Notes: generated from the letters alone by a model not told the origin. A DNA stretch of 12,274 nt from Bacilli bacterium (GCA_028703035.1 JAQVNR010000042.1:1-12274), one strand, 5' to 3'. Positions 1 through 6,561 are shown, numbered from the stretch's first letter. A program made the numbers and translations.

Positions 1-2214
1 GTCATGTATTAATTTGGAAAACACAACTGTTGCGACTTCATGAGTTAAAATATTGCAATCTTTAATTTGACTTTCTATTTTTATATTCTTAACTATTTTT
101 ATATCTCTGTTAAAGTAAGCTTTTTGCAAAATATTTATTTTTGATTCATTATCTATAATTTTTATAATTGTTTCAAGAGACTTGATGTAATCATCAATAT
201 TACTAAAATCATAATCGATCTTATAATACAAGTTGTTTTTTTCAACAATATAGATAATACTTTTCAATTCACTAATATCTTTCATTATTTGAGTTAATAT
301 ATCAATAAAAACAGGATACTTTGTGTTTTCTAATATCCAATTTTTACTAAACCCAAGAGTTAGTGTATTCAATTCATTTAAGTTCTTTTCTAACTCAGAA
401 ATTATTTTTTCATTTAGATTATTTAAAATAATAGCATCTTTTAAATTTTCTGTTTTGGGTTTATACTGATTATTATCATTAACTTTGATTGATAATTGCT
501 TTAAAGTATTGTCTGATAAATAACTTTGTAATTTAATCTCTTTAGATATATCATAATTTTCATTTTGTATATTGTTTACAACAGAATCTAAACTACTAAA
601 CATTTCAACAAGATTTGTAAATTCTATATTTTCATTATCTTCATCAGGAATTAAATCGTACCTTTCATGTTTTTCTAACCACTGGGCAATCTCTATTAAA
701 TTATAATTCTTCATTTCTCCTGAAACAACATTTTTTAAAGCATCTTGGTGATTTACTGTATCTAGCATCATCAGATCTATAATTTGTCTAGTATTACTCG
801 CTTTTTCCTTTCTAATGTCAACTAATTTATTTGTCAAAAAAGAAATTTTATTTTTGATATTGTCAGAATTTTCTTTTTCTTCTTGCCTTTTTAATATCTG
901 ATTTACAGAAAATTCTAAATCTTTATCTGAACTGCTAGTTGACAATAATGATAAACTTAGACTACGTATATCTTTTGGTAGTTTTTCTCTTACAACTTCT
1001 AAAGCCTTGGCTTTTTCACTGGTTATAATTATTTTTTTACCTTCGGAAATAAAATGAGAAATTAAATTAGCGATTGTATGTGACTTTCCAGTTCCTGGTG
1101 GACCTTCAACTAAAACAATATTACTCCCTCTTACTCTATTGACTATATTAAATTGTTCTGTATTTGTCGCTAGAGGAAATAACACTTCTGCTTCAGTTTC
1201 AGACTCCTCATTAGATTTAAGAATGCTTTCTACTTCTTCACTATTATCAAAATCTGCGTTAAGTAATTTAAAAATTGTTGCATCTAATTCTTCAGTTTCT
1301 GCAGCTTCTAATATTTTTTCTAAATCTTCTACCCATATTTTAGAATTCTTTTTTCTTATAATAATGTGTTGATCATCAAATATATACGTATGTTTATCAA
1401 CTAATTTAGAATATTTATAATTAAAAAATGATTTGTTAGGGATATTATTTTCATATGAAATTAAATTAGCAAATTTTCTAATAATCTCATTAAAATTGAT
1501 ATCTACTACTTCTGATATTTGATTATCAAAATTATCTATAAATTTATATAGCTCAACTTTATCTTTTATTTGAAAATTGTTTTGATTTAAAAAGTCAACT
1601 ACGAATCCTTTCTTTAATTCATGATTAACTGAAAAACTTATAGTGTTATTAATAGGATCTACATCTATATTTAAAAAAGCTTCAAATATATGCCTTAAAA
1701 TACAATTAGTTTTATCGAATTTCCAAGACATAAGATTAGTTGCTAATATAAACTCTAATTTTTCTTCATTATCCTTAATTCTTTTATTATAACTATATAT
1801 ATTAGAGTACAACTTATTATAACTTTCTATTTTTTTGTTATATTCATTAATATAAAATATTTTATTCACGTAATCAATATATGTTTGATATAAATGATTC
1901 AACTTTAATTCTTCTTCAAAATTGTCCATTTCTCCTATTACTTCATTTTTATACAATGATATATATTTATTTAAAATTTCCGGCACTTGTGGGTATGGTT
2001 TTTTGTGCCTTTCACTTATGTATTTTATCTTAAGAAAAACACCAGTTGTTAATATAGAAACATCTTTTTTCATTTCTATAAATTCATTGTAATTATTATA
2101 AAGTTGTTCTAACGAAAAAGAAAAATCATAATCATTATAATTATAGATATTTCGATTTCTCATTTCTATAATTTCTTTAATATATGAAGCTATATTTTTA
2201 AAATCTTTATTCAT
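1..2214 (-). CDS. Large superfamily-1 DNA/RNA helicase-like ATPase, N-terminal part (runs off left edge)
   Basis: The frame is open from ATG at 2214 to base 1 (738 codons) with no stop, so the C-terminal part lies outside the window. The start is set by a strong Shine-Dalgarno (GGAGGT on the minus strand at about 2219-2225). A Walker A motif, VEGPPGTGKSHT, has GPPGTGKS at residues 371-378. It is preceded by a Q-motif-like LATNTEQ and followed by a KxIIITSEKAKALEVVREKLP stretch that resembles motif Ia of COG1112 (DNA2/NAM7-like) superfamily-1 helicases. Residues 1-350 form a Lys/Asn/Ile-rich, mostly helical N-terminal region that I do not recognise, and residues 420-738 look like a long helical insertion. 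Motifs II-VI are not in view. Proteins of this class are often 1200-2000 residues and several act in anti-phage defence (for example Mokosh or DUF4011-type helicases). A defence role here is inference from the family and the mobile-element neighbourhood. The helicase fold call is firm; the exact subfamily is not. Confidence 0.8.
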   Translation of the reverse strand, partial: MNKDFKNIASYIKEIIEMRNRNIYNYNDYDFSFSLEQLYNNYNEFIEMKKDVSILTTGVFLKIKYISERHKKPYPQVPEILNKYISLYKNEVIGEMDNFEEELKLNHLYQTYIDYVNKIFYINEYNKKIESYNKLYSNIYSYNKRIKDNEEKLEFILATNLMSWKFDKTNCILRHIFEAFLNIDVDPINNTISFSVNHELKKGFVVDFLNQNNFQIKDKVELYKFIDNFDNQISEVVDINFNEIIRKFANLISYENNIPNKSFFNYKYSKLVDKHTYIFDDQHIIIRKKNSKIWVEDLEKILEAAETEELDATIFKLLNADFDNSEEVESILKSNEESETEAEVLFPLATNTEQFNIVNRVRGSNIVLVEGPPGTGKSHTIANLISHFISEGKKIIITSEKAKALEVVREKLPKDIRSLSLSLLSTSSSDKDLEFSVNQILKRQEEKENSDNIKNKISFLTNKLVDIRKEKASNTRQIIDLMMLDTVNHQDALKNVVSGEMKNYNLIEIAQWLEKHERYDLIPDEDNENIEFTNLVEMFSSLDSVVNNIQNENYDISKEIKLQSYLSDNTLKQLSIKVNDNNQYKPKTENLKDAIILNNLNEKIISELEKNLNELNTLTLGFSKNWILENTKYPVFIDILTQIMKDISELKSIIYIVEKNNLYYKIDYDFSNIDDYIKSLETIIKIIDNESKINILQKAYFNRDIKIVKNIKIESQIKDCNILTHEVATVVFSKLIHD

Positions 2215-2218
2215 AGTT

Positions 2219-2225
2219 TACCTCC
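2219..2225 (-). promoter_or_regulatory. Shine-Dalgarno of the helicase gene
   Basis: Minus-strand GGAGGT(A) lies 4-5 bases upstream of the ATG at 2212-2214. It is the strongest ribosome binding site in this half of the window and fixes the helicase start. I found no convincing -35/-10 pair upstream in 2226-2358. Confidence 0.75.
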
Positions 2226-2358
2226 AGTTTTTGTTACCATTTTATATTATTAATTGTAACAGGTTTAAGTGTAATTTTCCATAGTTAAATTTTTTTCTAA
2301 TTTCTGTACCACTAATAAAATGTCGCTGTTCACCCAAATGGTTGCTGGAATATAAAAA

Positions 2359-3234
2359 TCATGACTTAAAAATAGCATCCACATCAACAGGGTGTGGCAT
2401 TTTACAAACGTCTTTTTTTCTTAAAGAAGAGGACTGTATTATACTTTCCTTATGATATCTATGTTTATGATTAATATATTCTAAGGTGTATTTTAATATT
2501 TTTCGATAAACAAACCAATCCAAATATTGTTGTAAATGCCTAGTTGAAATACCGTTAAAATTACTTATCCAATTATCTAAATCTGAAAATAAAGAATTAA
2601 TATTACCTAAATTATACATGCCTTCCACTGTATGTTTTTTAGTTGGTATTTGTTTTAACAACAAATCATTTTCAAAAGCAAATTTAACATAAGAATTTTT
2701 GCTGTCAGTTACCAACGTTGAACCTTTTTTTATTTTATCTTTTAATGCTTTATCTATCATATCTTTACTCGCCGGACCGTTTCCAACAATCTTAAGAATA
2801 ATATTATCATTTTCGTCAATAGCACCTACTACACAAACCAATTCTTTATGAATGCCAATTTGTTTATCTTGATTTCCTTTTTTTCTAGATTTTCTAGGCA
2901 TAATTTTTAATTCTATTTATATAAACGTTATAAACACTAATATTAGTTAAATTAGAAATTTCCCTTATTGTATTTTGATTAACTAAACCCTCTATTATTA
3001 TCATGAATTGAGAAAAAGTTGTTTTTGCTGACTGAGCAATCGTGTTCGTTGTTGCCACAATGATCTGTTGCACTCTTTGCATAGATATTGTTGTGTACTA
3101 TTCCTAAATCCGTTTTTCTTGAAATTTTCACTGGAACATCTTGGACATTTAATAACTGAATATTTTTTTATATATAAGTGATTAGTTTTTTTACTTAAAC
3201 CAAACTTTTCTAACAACTCACTTAATAGACACAT
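2359..3234 (-). pseudogene. IS1595-family (ISXO2-like) transposase, broken by a frameshift and an internal deletion
   Basis: Three overlapping minus-strand frames together spell an IS1595-family transposase. Frame 1 (3234-3001) carries the N-terminal zinc ribbon, CPRC...CKEC. Frame 2 (3082-2894) carries the ATTNTI and helix-turn-helix segment IREISNLTNISVYNVYINR. Frame 3 (2901-2359) carries the catalytic domain: PRKSRKKG, VCVVGAIDENDNI, LVTDSKNSYV with an Asp, and NINSLFSDLDNW. Frames 1 and 2 join at about 3058-3061, where one T appears to be missing: restoring it gives CNRSFVATTNTI, the usual family sequence. Between INRIK and MPRKSRK the stretch that normally carries the first catalytic Asp (xxDETxF) is absent, about 30 residues. 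The usual Lys in the NSLxxxLKxW region is Asp. The gene is dead as transposase. Terminal inverted repeats could not be placed with confidence. Confidence 0.85.
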
Positions 3235-3236
3235 AA

Positions 3237-3258
3237 AAACAAGAAATTTTTCTTGTTT
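3237..3258. repeat. Perfect 10-bp inverted repeat between transposase remnant and GNAT remnant
   Basis: AAACAAGAAA (3237-3246) and TTTCTTGTTT (3249-3258) pair with a 2-base loop. It lies in the gap between the GNAT fragment's stop (3265) and the transposase start (3234). It may act as a weak AT-rich terminator on the minus strand or be a trace of the insertion. It has no separate T-tract, so the role is uncertain. Confidence 0.45.
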
Positions 3259-3264
3259 ATTTAA

Positions 3265-3588
3265 TTACTTTTCAATAAAATCTTTTTCTGTTAATCTATA
3301 ATCTCTACTATCACCAACATCACCTATATATTTAAATACTAATTTTTCAAATAATATATGTGAACTTGTACTATCTTTGTAAATTAAATCTCTTAACTCT
3401 TTATATCCATTTTTAAAAGCTACTTTAATCAGCTCAACTAACCCGCTTTGACCATAACCATTGCCTCGCTGTTTAGCTTCTATTATAATATTTAATATTA
3501 TACAATTAGTTTCATCATCAAACCTATAGCCTACCTCACCAACAGGAACATCAGATTCTTTGTCATAAATATATGCGTAAATATTTTT
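3265..3588 (-). pseudogene. GNAT N-acetyltransferase, C-terminal fragment
   Basis: This 108-codon minus-strand frame has no start codon and is closed upstream by a TAG at 3589-3591. The peptide reads VPVGEVGYRFDDETNCIILNI, then IIEAKQRGNGYGQSGL. It contains the GNAT motif A acetyl-CoA pyrophosphate loop (Q-R-G-x-G-Y-G) and the downstream helix and strands (ELIKVAFKNGYKEL, then SSHILFEKLVFKYIGD). GNAT enzymes transfer acetyl groups from acetyl-CoA to amines; the substrate cannot be told here. The N-terminal roughly 50-60 residues of the fold are missing. The fragment abuts the macro-domain fragment one frame away, so this looks like a deletion junction between two genes. It ends 30 bases before the transposase remnant. 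Confidence 0.75.
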
Positions 3589-3746
3589 CTAATTCTTTTT
3601 TCCCAGCTGCTTTATAAATTGTTCCACAAACTCCACTTCCATAACTCATATATTTTTTAGTAGAATTTATTATTAAGTCATTGTTATTTAAATAGTCAAG
3701 GATATTTCCACATTTAACAATTAACTTCCCATTATAAACCTCTCAT
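3563..3746 (-). pseudogene. Macro-domain (ADP-ribose-binding) protein, N-terminal fragment
   Basis: The minus-strand frame reads EVYNGKLIVKCGNIL, then NNNDLIINSTKKYM, then SYGSGVCGTIYKAAGKKELE. The DLIINSTxxxxxYGSGVCGxIxxAAG pattern is the ADP-ribose-binding loop region of macro-domain proteins. Macro domains bind or hydrolyse ADP-ribose derivatives. Only about 55 of the usual 150 or more residues remain; the frame then reads seven unrelated residues into a TGA at 3563-3565, next to the GNAT fragment. An ATG at 3744-3746 overlaps the stop of the upstream small ORF (ATGA) but is out of frame; removing one G from ATGAGAGGTTTAT would give MRVYNGKL in frame, so a one-base insertion at the start is likely (inference). 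The gene is a remnant on at least two counts. Confidence 0.65.
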
Positions 3747-3967
3747 AAATTACTTTTAATAGCTCGCTCTGATAGACTGTCATAATTTATATTGATTTTA
3801 TTTGTATTCTCTTTAAAATCAGTGTAAATCGTGTTTTTGATTACATATTAATCAAAAAAATTCATTGTCCGTTCTATACAGTATCTTTTCTTGTTTCTAT
3901 TACATTTTTTCTCTAATTCCGTTTGCTCATTCATTACAAAAGTTTGTAGTATCTCAAACTTATTCAT
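3743..3967 (-). pseudogene. Small unknown ORF downstream of fic, interrupted by an in-frame TAA
   Basis: ATG at 3967 lies 2 bases after the fic stop codon and opens a 39-residue peptide, MNKFEILQTFVMNEQTELEK followed by a basic stretch CNRNKKRY and ending NFFD, closed by TAA at 3848-3850. The same frame stays open after this stop for another 34 codons (YVIKNTIYTDFKEN through SERAIKSNL) to TGA at 3743-3745, which overlaps the ATG of the macro-domain remnant. The simplest reading is one gene of about 74 codons interrupted by a nonsense codon. That stop lies within a perfect hairpin (3834-3858). I do not recognise the family. The tight coupling to fic suggests cotranscription. No Shine-Dalgarno is evident. 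Confidence 0.4.
3834..3858. repeat. Perfect 10-bp hairpin inside the small ORF
   Basis: TTTTTGATTA (3834-3843) and TAATCAAAAA (3849-3858) flank the 5-base loop CATAT. The in-frame TAA of the interrupted ORF (3848-3850) lies within it. The runs of T and A are inside the stem ends, so it is not a classic intrinsic terminator in either direction. Confidence 0.5.
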
Positions 3968-3969
3968 AA

Positions 3970-4788
3970 TTAATTATTCTCAACAAATAAATCTTTATTA
4001 CTTAATTCATTTGTTCCAATATTAAGCAGATTTTCAAAGAATTTAATCAAATATTCATTAGTTGGATATATGTTTTTAGCCCTATTAGAATAGTTACTTC
4101 TAACTAGAGCATTTCTAAAATATAAAGAGTTTTCCTTAAACAAATCATTCTTAACATTATAGCCGAGACTTCTTAAATATTTTTCTATCATAACTGCAAC
4201 TGTCCTAGTATTACCTTCACCAAAAGGATGCACTTGCCATATACTTGAAGTGAATGTTGCTATATGTTCTATTTGCTCTCGTAAAGTTAATTTAGAATAA
4301 TCATATTTCATTTCTTCTTTAAAGTCATATTCAAAAGTTCTTTCAATATCATTATAATCAGCATATATAACAGTATCATCTTTTAAAATTGGTTCTTCTT
4401 TAGTTATATTATAAGTTCTATATTTTCCTGCAAAATCATAAATACCTTTAAATAAATATTCATGTATTGATTGCAAAATAATAGGTCTTAATGAAAAACT
4501 ATTATCATTTAATAGTTCAACAATTCTGGTTGAAACTAAATCACATTCTTTTTCATTTGATATTTTTATATTACTTAAGTCCTGAGTTTTATAATATGTT
4601 TGAAGTAATTCTTCTACTTCATAATTTGTAATTTCACCTAAAATATTTTTATTAACTAATTCCTTTAAATAAATAGAAGGAGTTAATCCATCAACTTGTT
4701 GAAGTCCGATAGCCATATTCCAATATAATTGTTTAGTATAGCTATCTTTTGTTTCTTCTACTTTTTTATATTCAGCATTATCACTCAT
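3970..4788 (-). CDS. fic: Fic-family AMP-transferase (adenylyltransferase) with fused N-terminal antitoxin-like domain
   Basis: The product is 272 residues from the ATG at 4788, which has the Shine-Dalgarno AAAGGAGC at 4796-4803; the longer open frame back to 4923 has no ribosome site and crosses the promoter, so I reject it. The Fic core motif HPFGEGNTR is at residues 187-195 (consensus HPFx[D/E]GN[G/K]R), retaining the catalytic His, Glu, Asn and Arg with Thr at the usual Gly/Lys position. The flap region (EEPILKDDTVIYADYNDIE) and the Fic fold helices (HEYLFKGIYDFAGKYRTYN) are present. Residues about 15-70 (NMAIGLQQVDGLTPSIYL, then GEITNYEVEELL) resemble the VbhA-type antitoxin domain that blocks the ATP site; its inhibitory motif [S/T]xxxE[G/N] looks degenerate (LQQVDG). 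Fic proteins transfer AMP to target proteins, often as toxins. Target and toxicity are unknown here. It is the only apparently intact gene between two transposase remnants. Confidence 0.88.
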   Translation of the reverse strand: MSDNAEYKKVEETKDSYTKQLYWNMAIGLQQVDGLTPSIYLKELVNKNILGEITNYEVEELLQTYYKTQDLSNIKISNEKECDLVSTRIVELLNDNSFSLRPIILQSIHEYLFKGIYDFAGKYRTYNITKEEPILKDDTVIYADYNDIERTFEYDFKEEMKYDYSKLTLREQIEHIATFTSSIWQVHPFGEGNTRTVAVMIEKYLRSLGYNVKNDLFKENSLYFRNALVRSNYSNRAKNIYPTNEYLIKFFENLLNIGTNELSNKDLFVENN

Positions 4789-4824
4789 GTAATTTGCTCC
4801 TTTCACAAATTTTATGATATATCT

Positions 4825-4853
4825 ATTGTACCAAATCGCTGACGCAAAGTCTA
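4825..4853 (-). promoter_or_regulatory. Sigma-A-type promoter of fic
   Basis: On the minus strand TAGACT (4848-4853), a 17-base spacer, then TACAAT (4825-4830). The predicted start lies about 30 bases upstream of the fic ATG. Confidence 0.55.
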
Positions 4854-4854
4854 T

Positions 4855-4882
4855 AATCAGTAAAAAAAAATTTTTACTGATT
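4855..4882. repeat. 12-bp inverted repeat upstream of the fic promoter
   Basis: AATCAGTAAAAA (4855-4866) and TTTTTACTGATT (4871-4882) pair across an AAAA loop. It sits directly upstream of the fic -35 element (4848-4853), where an operator could lie. It could also end transcripts entering from the right or mark an edge of the IS91 remnant. Confidence 0.45.
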
Positions 4883-4918
4883 TTTATATAAAAGTGATTT
4901 AAACACTTCACAAAAAAA

Positions 4919-4973
4919 CACATGAGCGGTAGTATATGTAACTATCAAACGAAACAAAACTTTCGCTCATGTG
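4919..4973. repeat. Perfect 10-bp inverted repeat around the IS91 transposase start
   Basis: CACATGAGCG (4919-4928) and CGCTCATGTG (4964-4973) are exact inverse copies 35 bases apart. The first arm contains the ATG used by the transposase frame. In RNA this would fold over the start codon; in single-stranded DNA it could be the kind of hairpin used by HUH elements at their ends. Confidence 0.55.
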
Positions 4974-5599
4974 AACAATGGCAAGTTTATAACTCTATAA
5001 TGAAATGTAAAACCAAAGAGCTAGGTTTCCACATCATTACTTGTAATGATTGTGGAGAAAAGACTTCTGGTTTTAATTCATGTAGAAACAGACACTGCCC
5101 TATGTGTCAATCCTACGCACGTGAAAAATGGATTGATAATGAAAGCTCATATTTGTTAGACTGTCCATATTTTCACATTGTAACTACTGTTCCGTCTGAA
5201 TTAAAAGAAATAGCTTTATATAATAAAAAAGAATTTTACGATATTTTATTAAAAGCTAATTCTGAAGCCATTTTGGAACTAGCTTCTGATCCAAAATGGC
5301 TAGGAGCTAAAGTAGGAATAACTTCTATATTACATACTTGGGATCAAACCATTGAGTTTCATCCCCATGTTCACTCTATTGTAACTGGTGGAGGACTAAA
5401 GAACAATAAATGGGTTGAAGGCAAAGATAATTATTTGTTTGAAGTAAAGGTCTTATCCTCTTTATTTAGAGGGAAGTTTTTATCGATGTTAAAAGGAGAA
5501 AAGTTGAAATACCCTAAGCACTTATCATATCTAAAAAATAATAAAAATTTAAACAAATTTTTAGAACCATTATATAAAAAAGAGTTTAAGCTTGCTTAA
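4922..5599 (+). CDS. IS91-family (HUH rolling-circle) transposase, truncated at both ends
   Basis: The 225-codon frame shows the zinc-binding N-terminal domain of IS91-family transposases (CNDCGEKTSGFNSCRNRHCPMCQ, residues about 40-62) and the HUH metal-binding motif HPHVHSIVTGGG. In this family the zinc domain binds the element ends and the HUH/Y2 nuclease nicks one strand for rolling-circle transposition. The full protein is usually about 350-400 residues. Here the frame ends at LEPLYKKEFKLA, just before the position where family members continue with WVVY and the Y2 motif (YLxRYTxR) that carries the catalytic tyrosines, and no other frame downstream restores it. The first about 20 residues also do not match the family. 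The enzyme should be inactive. It is divergent from fic and there is no clear Shine-Dalgarno for the ATG at 4922. Confidence 0.85.
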   Translation: MSGSICNYQTKQNFRSCEQWQVYNSIMKCKTKELGFHIITCNDCGEKTSGFNSCRNRHCPMCQSYAREKWIDNESSYLLDCPYFHIVTTVPSELKEIALYNKKEFYDILLKANSEAILELASDPKWLGAKVGITSILHTWDQTIEFHPHVHSIVTGGGLKNNKWVEGKDNYLFEVKVLSSLFRGKFLSMLKGEKLKYPKHLSYLKNNKNLNKFLEPLYKKEFKLA

Positions 5600-5642
5600 A
5601 ATGTGCCATAAATTTCTAGACATTGTACCATTTTTTAAGCAA
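5592..5642. repeat. Near-perfect inverted repeat at the 3' edge of the IS91 remnant
   Basis: TTGCTTAAAATG (5592-5603) and CATTTTTTAAGCAA (5629-5642) are inverse copies apart from two extra T in the second arm. The first arm overlaps the stop codon of the truncated transposase. It may be a terminator, an element end or the deletion scar. The rest of 5643-5818 is AT-rich spacer carrying the tRNA terminator and a weaker + strand hairpin at 5789-5810. Confidence 0.35.
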
Positions 5643-5694
5643 CAAATATATGATATTAAAACTATTTAAGTTGTAAAATTTAGAATATGATTTC

Positions 5695-5725
5695 AAAAAA
5701 AACACTTTATTATTAAATATAAAGT
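5695..5725 (-). terminator. Intrinsic terminator of tRNA cluster 1
   Basis: Reading the minus strand, ACTTTAT (5725-5719) pairs with ATAAAGT (5710-5704) across an 8-base loop, then G and eight T. It lies about 95 bases downstream of tRNA-Phe, in the right orientation to end the Ser-fMet-Asp-Phe transcript. Confidence 0.55.
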
Positions 5726-5818
5726 ATCTTTCTGATTTTGAAATATTTTATCTAGTTTAAAAATTTAAATATGATTTAACTATTTTTCCCTAAAACTCTA
5801 GGTTTTTTTTAATTTTTC

Positions 5819-5894
<76 letters not shown>

Positions 5895-5897
5895 ATA

Positions 5898-5974
5898 TGG
5901 CGGTCCGTACGAGATTTGAACTCGTGTTCTCCTGCGTGACAGGCAGGCGTCATAGGCCTCTAGACTAACGGACC
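5898..5974 (-). tRNA. tRNA-Asp(GTC)
   Basis: Acceptor GGTCCGT/ACGGACC, anticodon loop CTGTCAC with GTC, T arm GTTCAAATC, discriminator G and encoded CCA. It lies 3 bases upstream of tRNA-Phe. Confidence 0.95.
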
Positions 5975-5978
5975 AAAA

Positions 5979-6055
<77 letters not shown>

Positions 6056-6066
6056 ATAAAAATTTT

Positions 6067-6159
6067 TGGCGGAGGAAAAGGGATTCGAACCCCTGCGCCG
6101 GTTGCCCGACCTATCGGTTTTCAAGACCGATCCCTTCAACCAGACTTGGGTATTCCTCC
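6067..6159 (-). tRNA. tRNA-Ser(TGA)
   Basis: A class II tRNA of 93 bases with a long variable arm (TCGGGCAACCGGC region), anticodon loop CTTGAAA with TGA, acceptor GGAGGAA/TTTCCTCC, discriminator G and encoded CCA. It is the first gene of cluster 1. Confidence 0.95.
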
Positions 6160-6163
6160 ATGA

Positions 6164-6177
6164 TTCCCTTTTGGGAA
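6164..6177 (-). other. Hairpin at the predicted 5' end of the cluster 1 transcript
   Basis: TTCCC (6164-6168), TTTT loop, GGGAA (6173-6177). It lies between the -10 element (6185-6190) and tRNA-Ser, so the predicted transcript would start with this hairpin. Cluster 2 has an equivalent at 6932-6949. Confidence 0.5.
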
Positions 6178-6184
6178 CAAATAG

Positions 6185-6214
6185 ATTATAACATAACTTT
6201 TCTTTTATAGTCAA
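6185..6214 (-). promoter_or_regulatory. Promoter of tRNA cluster 1
   Basis: On the minus strand TTGACT (6209-6214), an 18-base spacer, TATAAT (6185-6190): a near-consensus sigma-A promoter 26 bases upstream of tRNA-Ser. Confidence 0.8.
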
Positions 6215-6222
6215 CACTTTGG

Positions 6223-6243
6223 GCTCTTTTTAGAAAAAAGAGC
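6223..6243. repeat. 9-bp hairpin upstream of the cluster 1 promoter
   Basis: GCTCTTTTT (6223-6231) and AAAAAGAGC (6235-6243) with a 3-base loop, just upstream of the -35 element at 6209-6214. No T-tract follows it on either strand, so it is not a standard terminator; it could be an operator, an upstream element or part of an unannotated RNA. The rest of the gap 6244-6361 has only the paired arms 6297-6306 and 6347-6356. Confidence 0.45.
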
Positions 6244-6296
6244 TAAGCTCCTTAAATAACACAGTGTTTTTCTGTATACAGCTTAAATGTGTATCC

Positions 6297-6356
6297 CTTT
6301 GATTTAGTTCATATTCCACGTTGTAGTACCAATTTAGAATTTATAATAAATCAAAG
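6297..6356. repeat. Inverted repeat in the gap between tRNA clusters
   Basis: CTTTGATTTA (6297-6306) and TAAATCAAAG (6347-6356) are exact inverse copies enclosing 40 bases. No ORF of note is present. It could close a structured RNA or be a chance AT-rich match. Confidence 0.35.
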
Positions 6357-6361
6357 CATAG

Positions 6362-6388
6362 CAAAAGCCCTATTTATAAAGGCTTTTG
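6362..6388 (-). terminator. Terminator after tRNA cluster 2
   Basis: CAAAAGCC (6362-6369) pairs with GGCTTTTG (6381-6388) across 11 bases, starting 13 bases beyond the 3' end of tRNA-Lys. On the minus strand the T-run is inside the 3' arm (GGCTTTTG) and is followed by T-rich sequence. It could work in both directions. Confidence 0.55.
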
Positions 6389-6400
6389 ATTATTTTTAAA

Positions 6401-6476
6401 TGGTGTCCTGTGCGCGACTCGAACGCGCGACCCTTTGATTAAAAGTCAAATGCTCTACCTACTGAGCTAACAGGAC
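6401..6476 (-). tRNA. tRNA-Lys(TTT)
   Basis: Acceptor GTCCTGT/ACAGGAC, anticodon loop CTTTTAA with TTT, T arm GTTCGAGTC, discriminator A, encoded CCA. It is the last gene of cluster 2. Confidence 0.95.
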
Positions 6477-6485
6477 GAATATAAA

Positions 6486-6561
6486 TGGTTGCCCCGGGAG
6501 GATTCGAACCGCCGAGATGTCAGAGTCAAAGTCTGATGCCTTACCGCTTGGCTACGGGGCA
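6486..6561 (-). tRNA. tRNA-Gln(TTG)
   Basis: Acceptor TGCCCCG/CGGGGCA, anticodon loop CTTTGAC with TTG, T arm GTTCGAATC, discriminator A, encoded CCA. Confidence 0.95.

Noticed and set aside
1139..1372. A 77-codon open frame on the + strand
   Set aside because: It lies wholly antisense within the helicase gene around its Walker A region; the Ser-rich composition is the mirror of Glu/Asp-rich coding sequence.
2262..2285. A fourth copy of the right-edge repeat (TTTAAGTGTAATTTTCCATA)
   Set aside because: Only the first eight bases match the unit; the rest differs, as expected by chance in AT-rich DNA.
4789..4923. N-terminal extension of the Fic protein to an ATG at 4923
   Set aside because: It has no ribosome site, crosses a good promoter and a 12-bp inverted repeat, and the ATG at 4788 has a strong AAAGGAGC.
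5789..5810. Intrinsic terminator on the + strand (CCTA...TAGG then eight T)
   Set aside because: A four-pair stem is too weak to call, and no active + strand gene needs it; kept only as a note.
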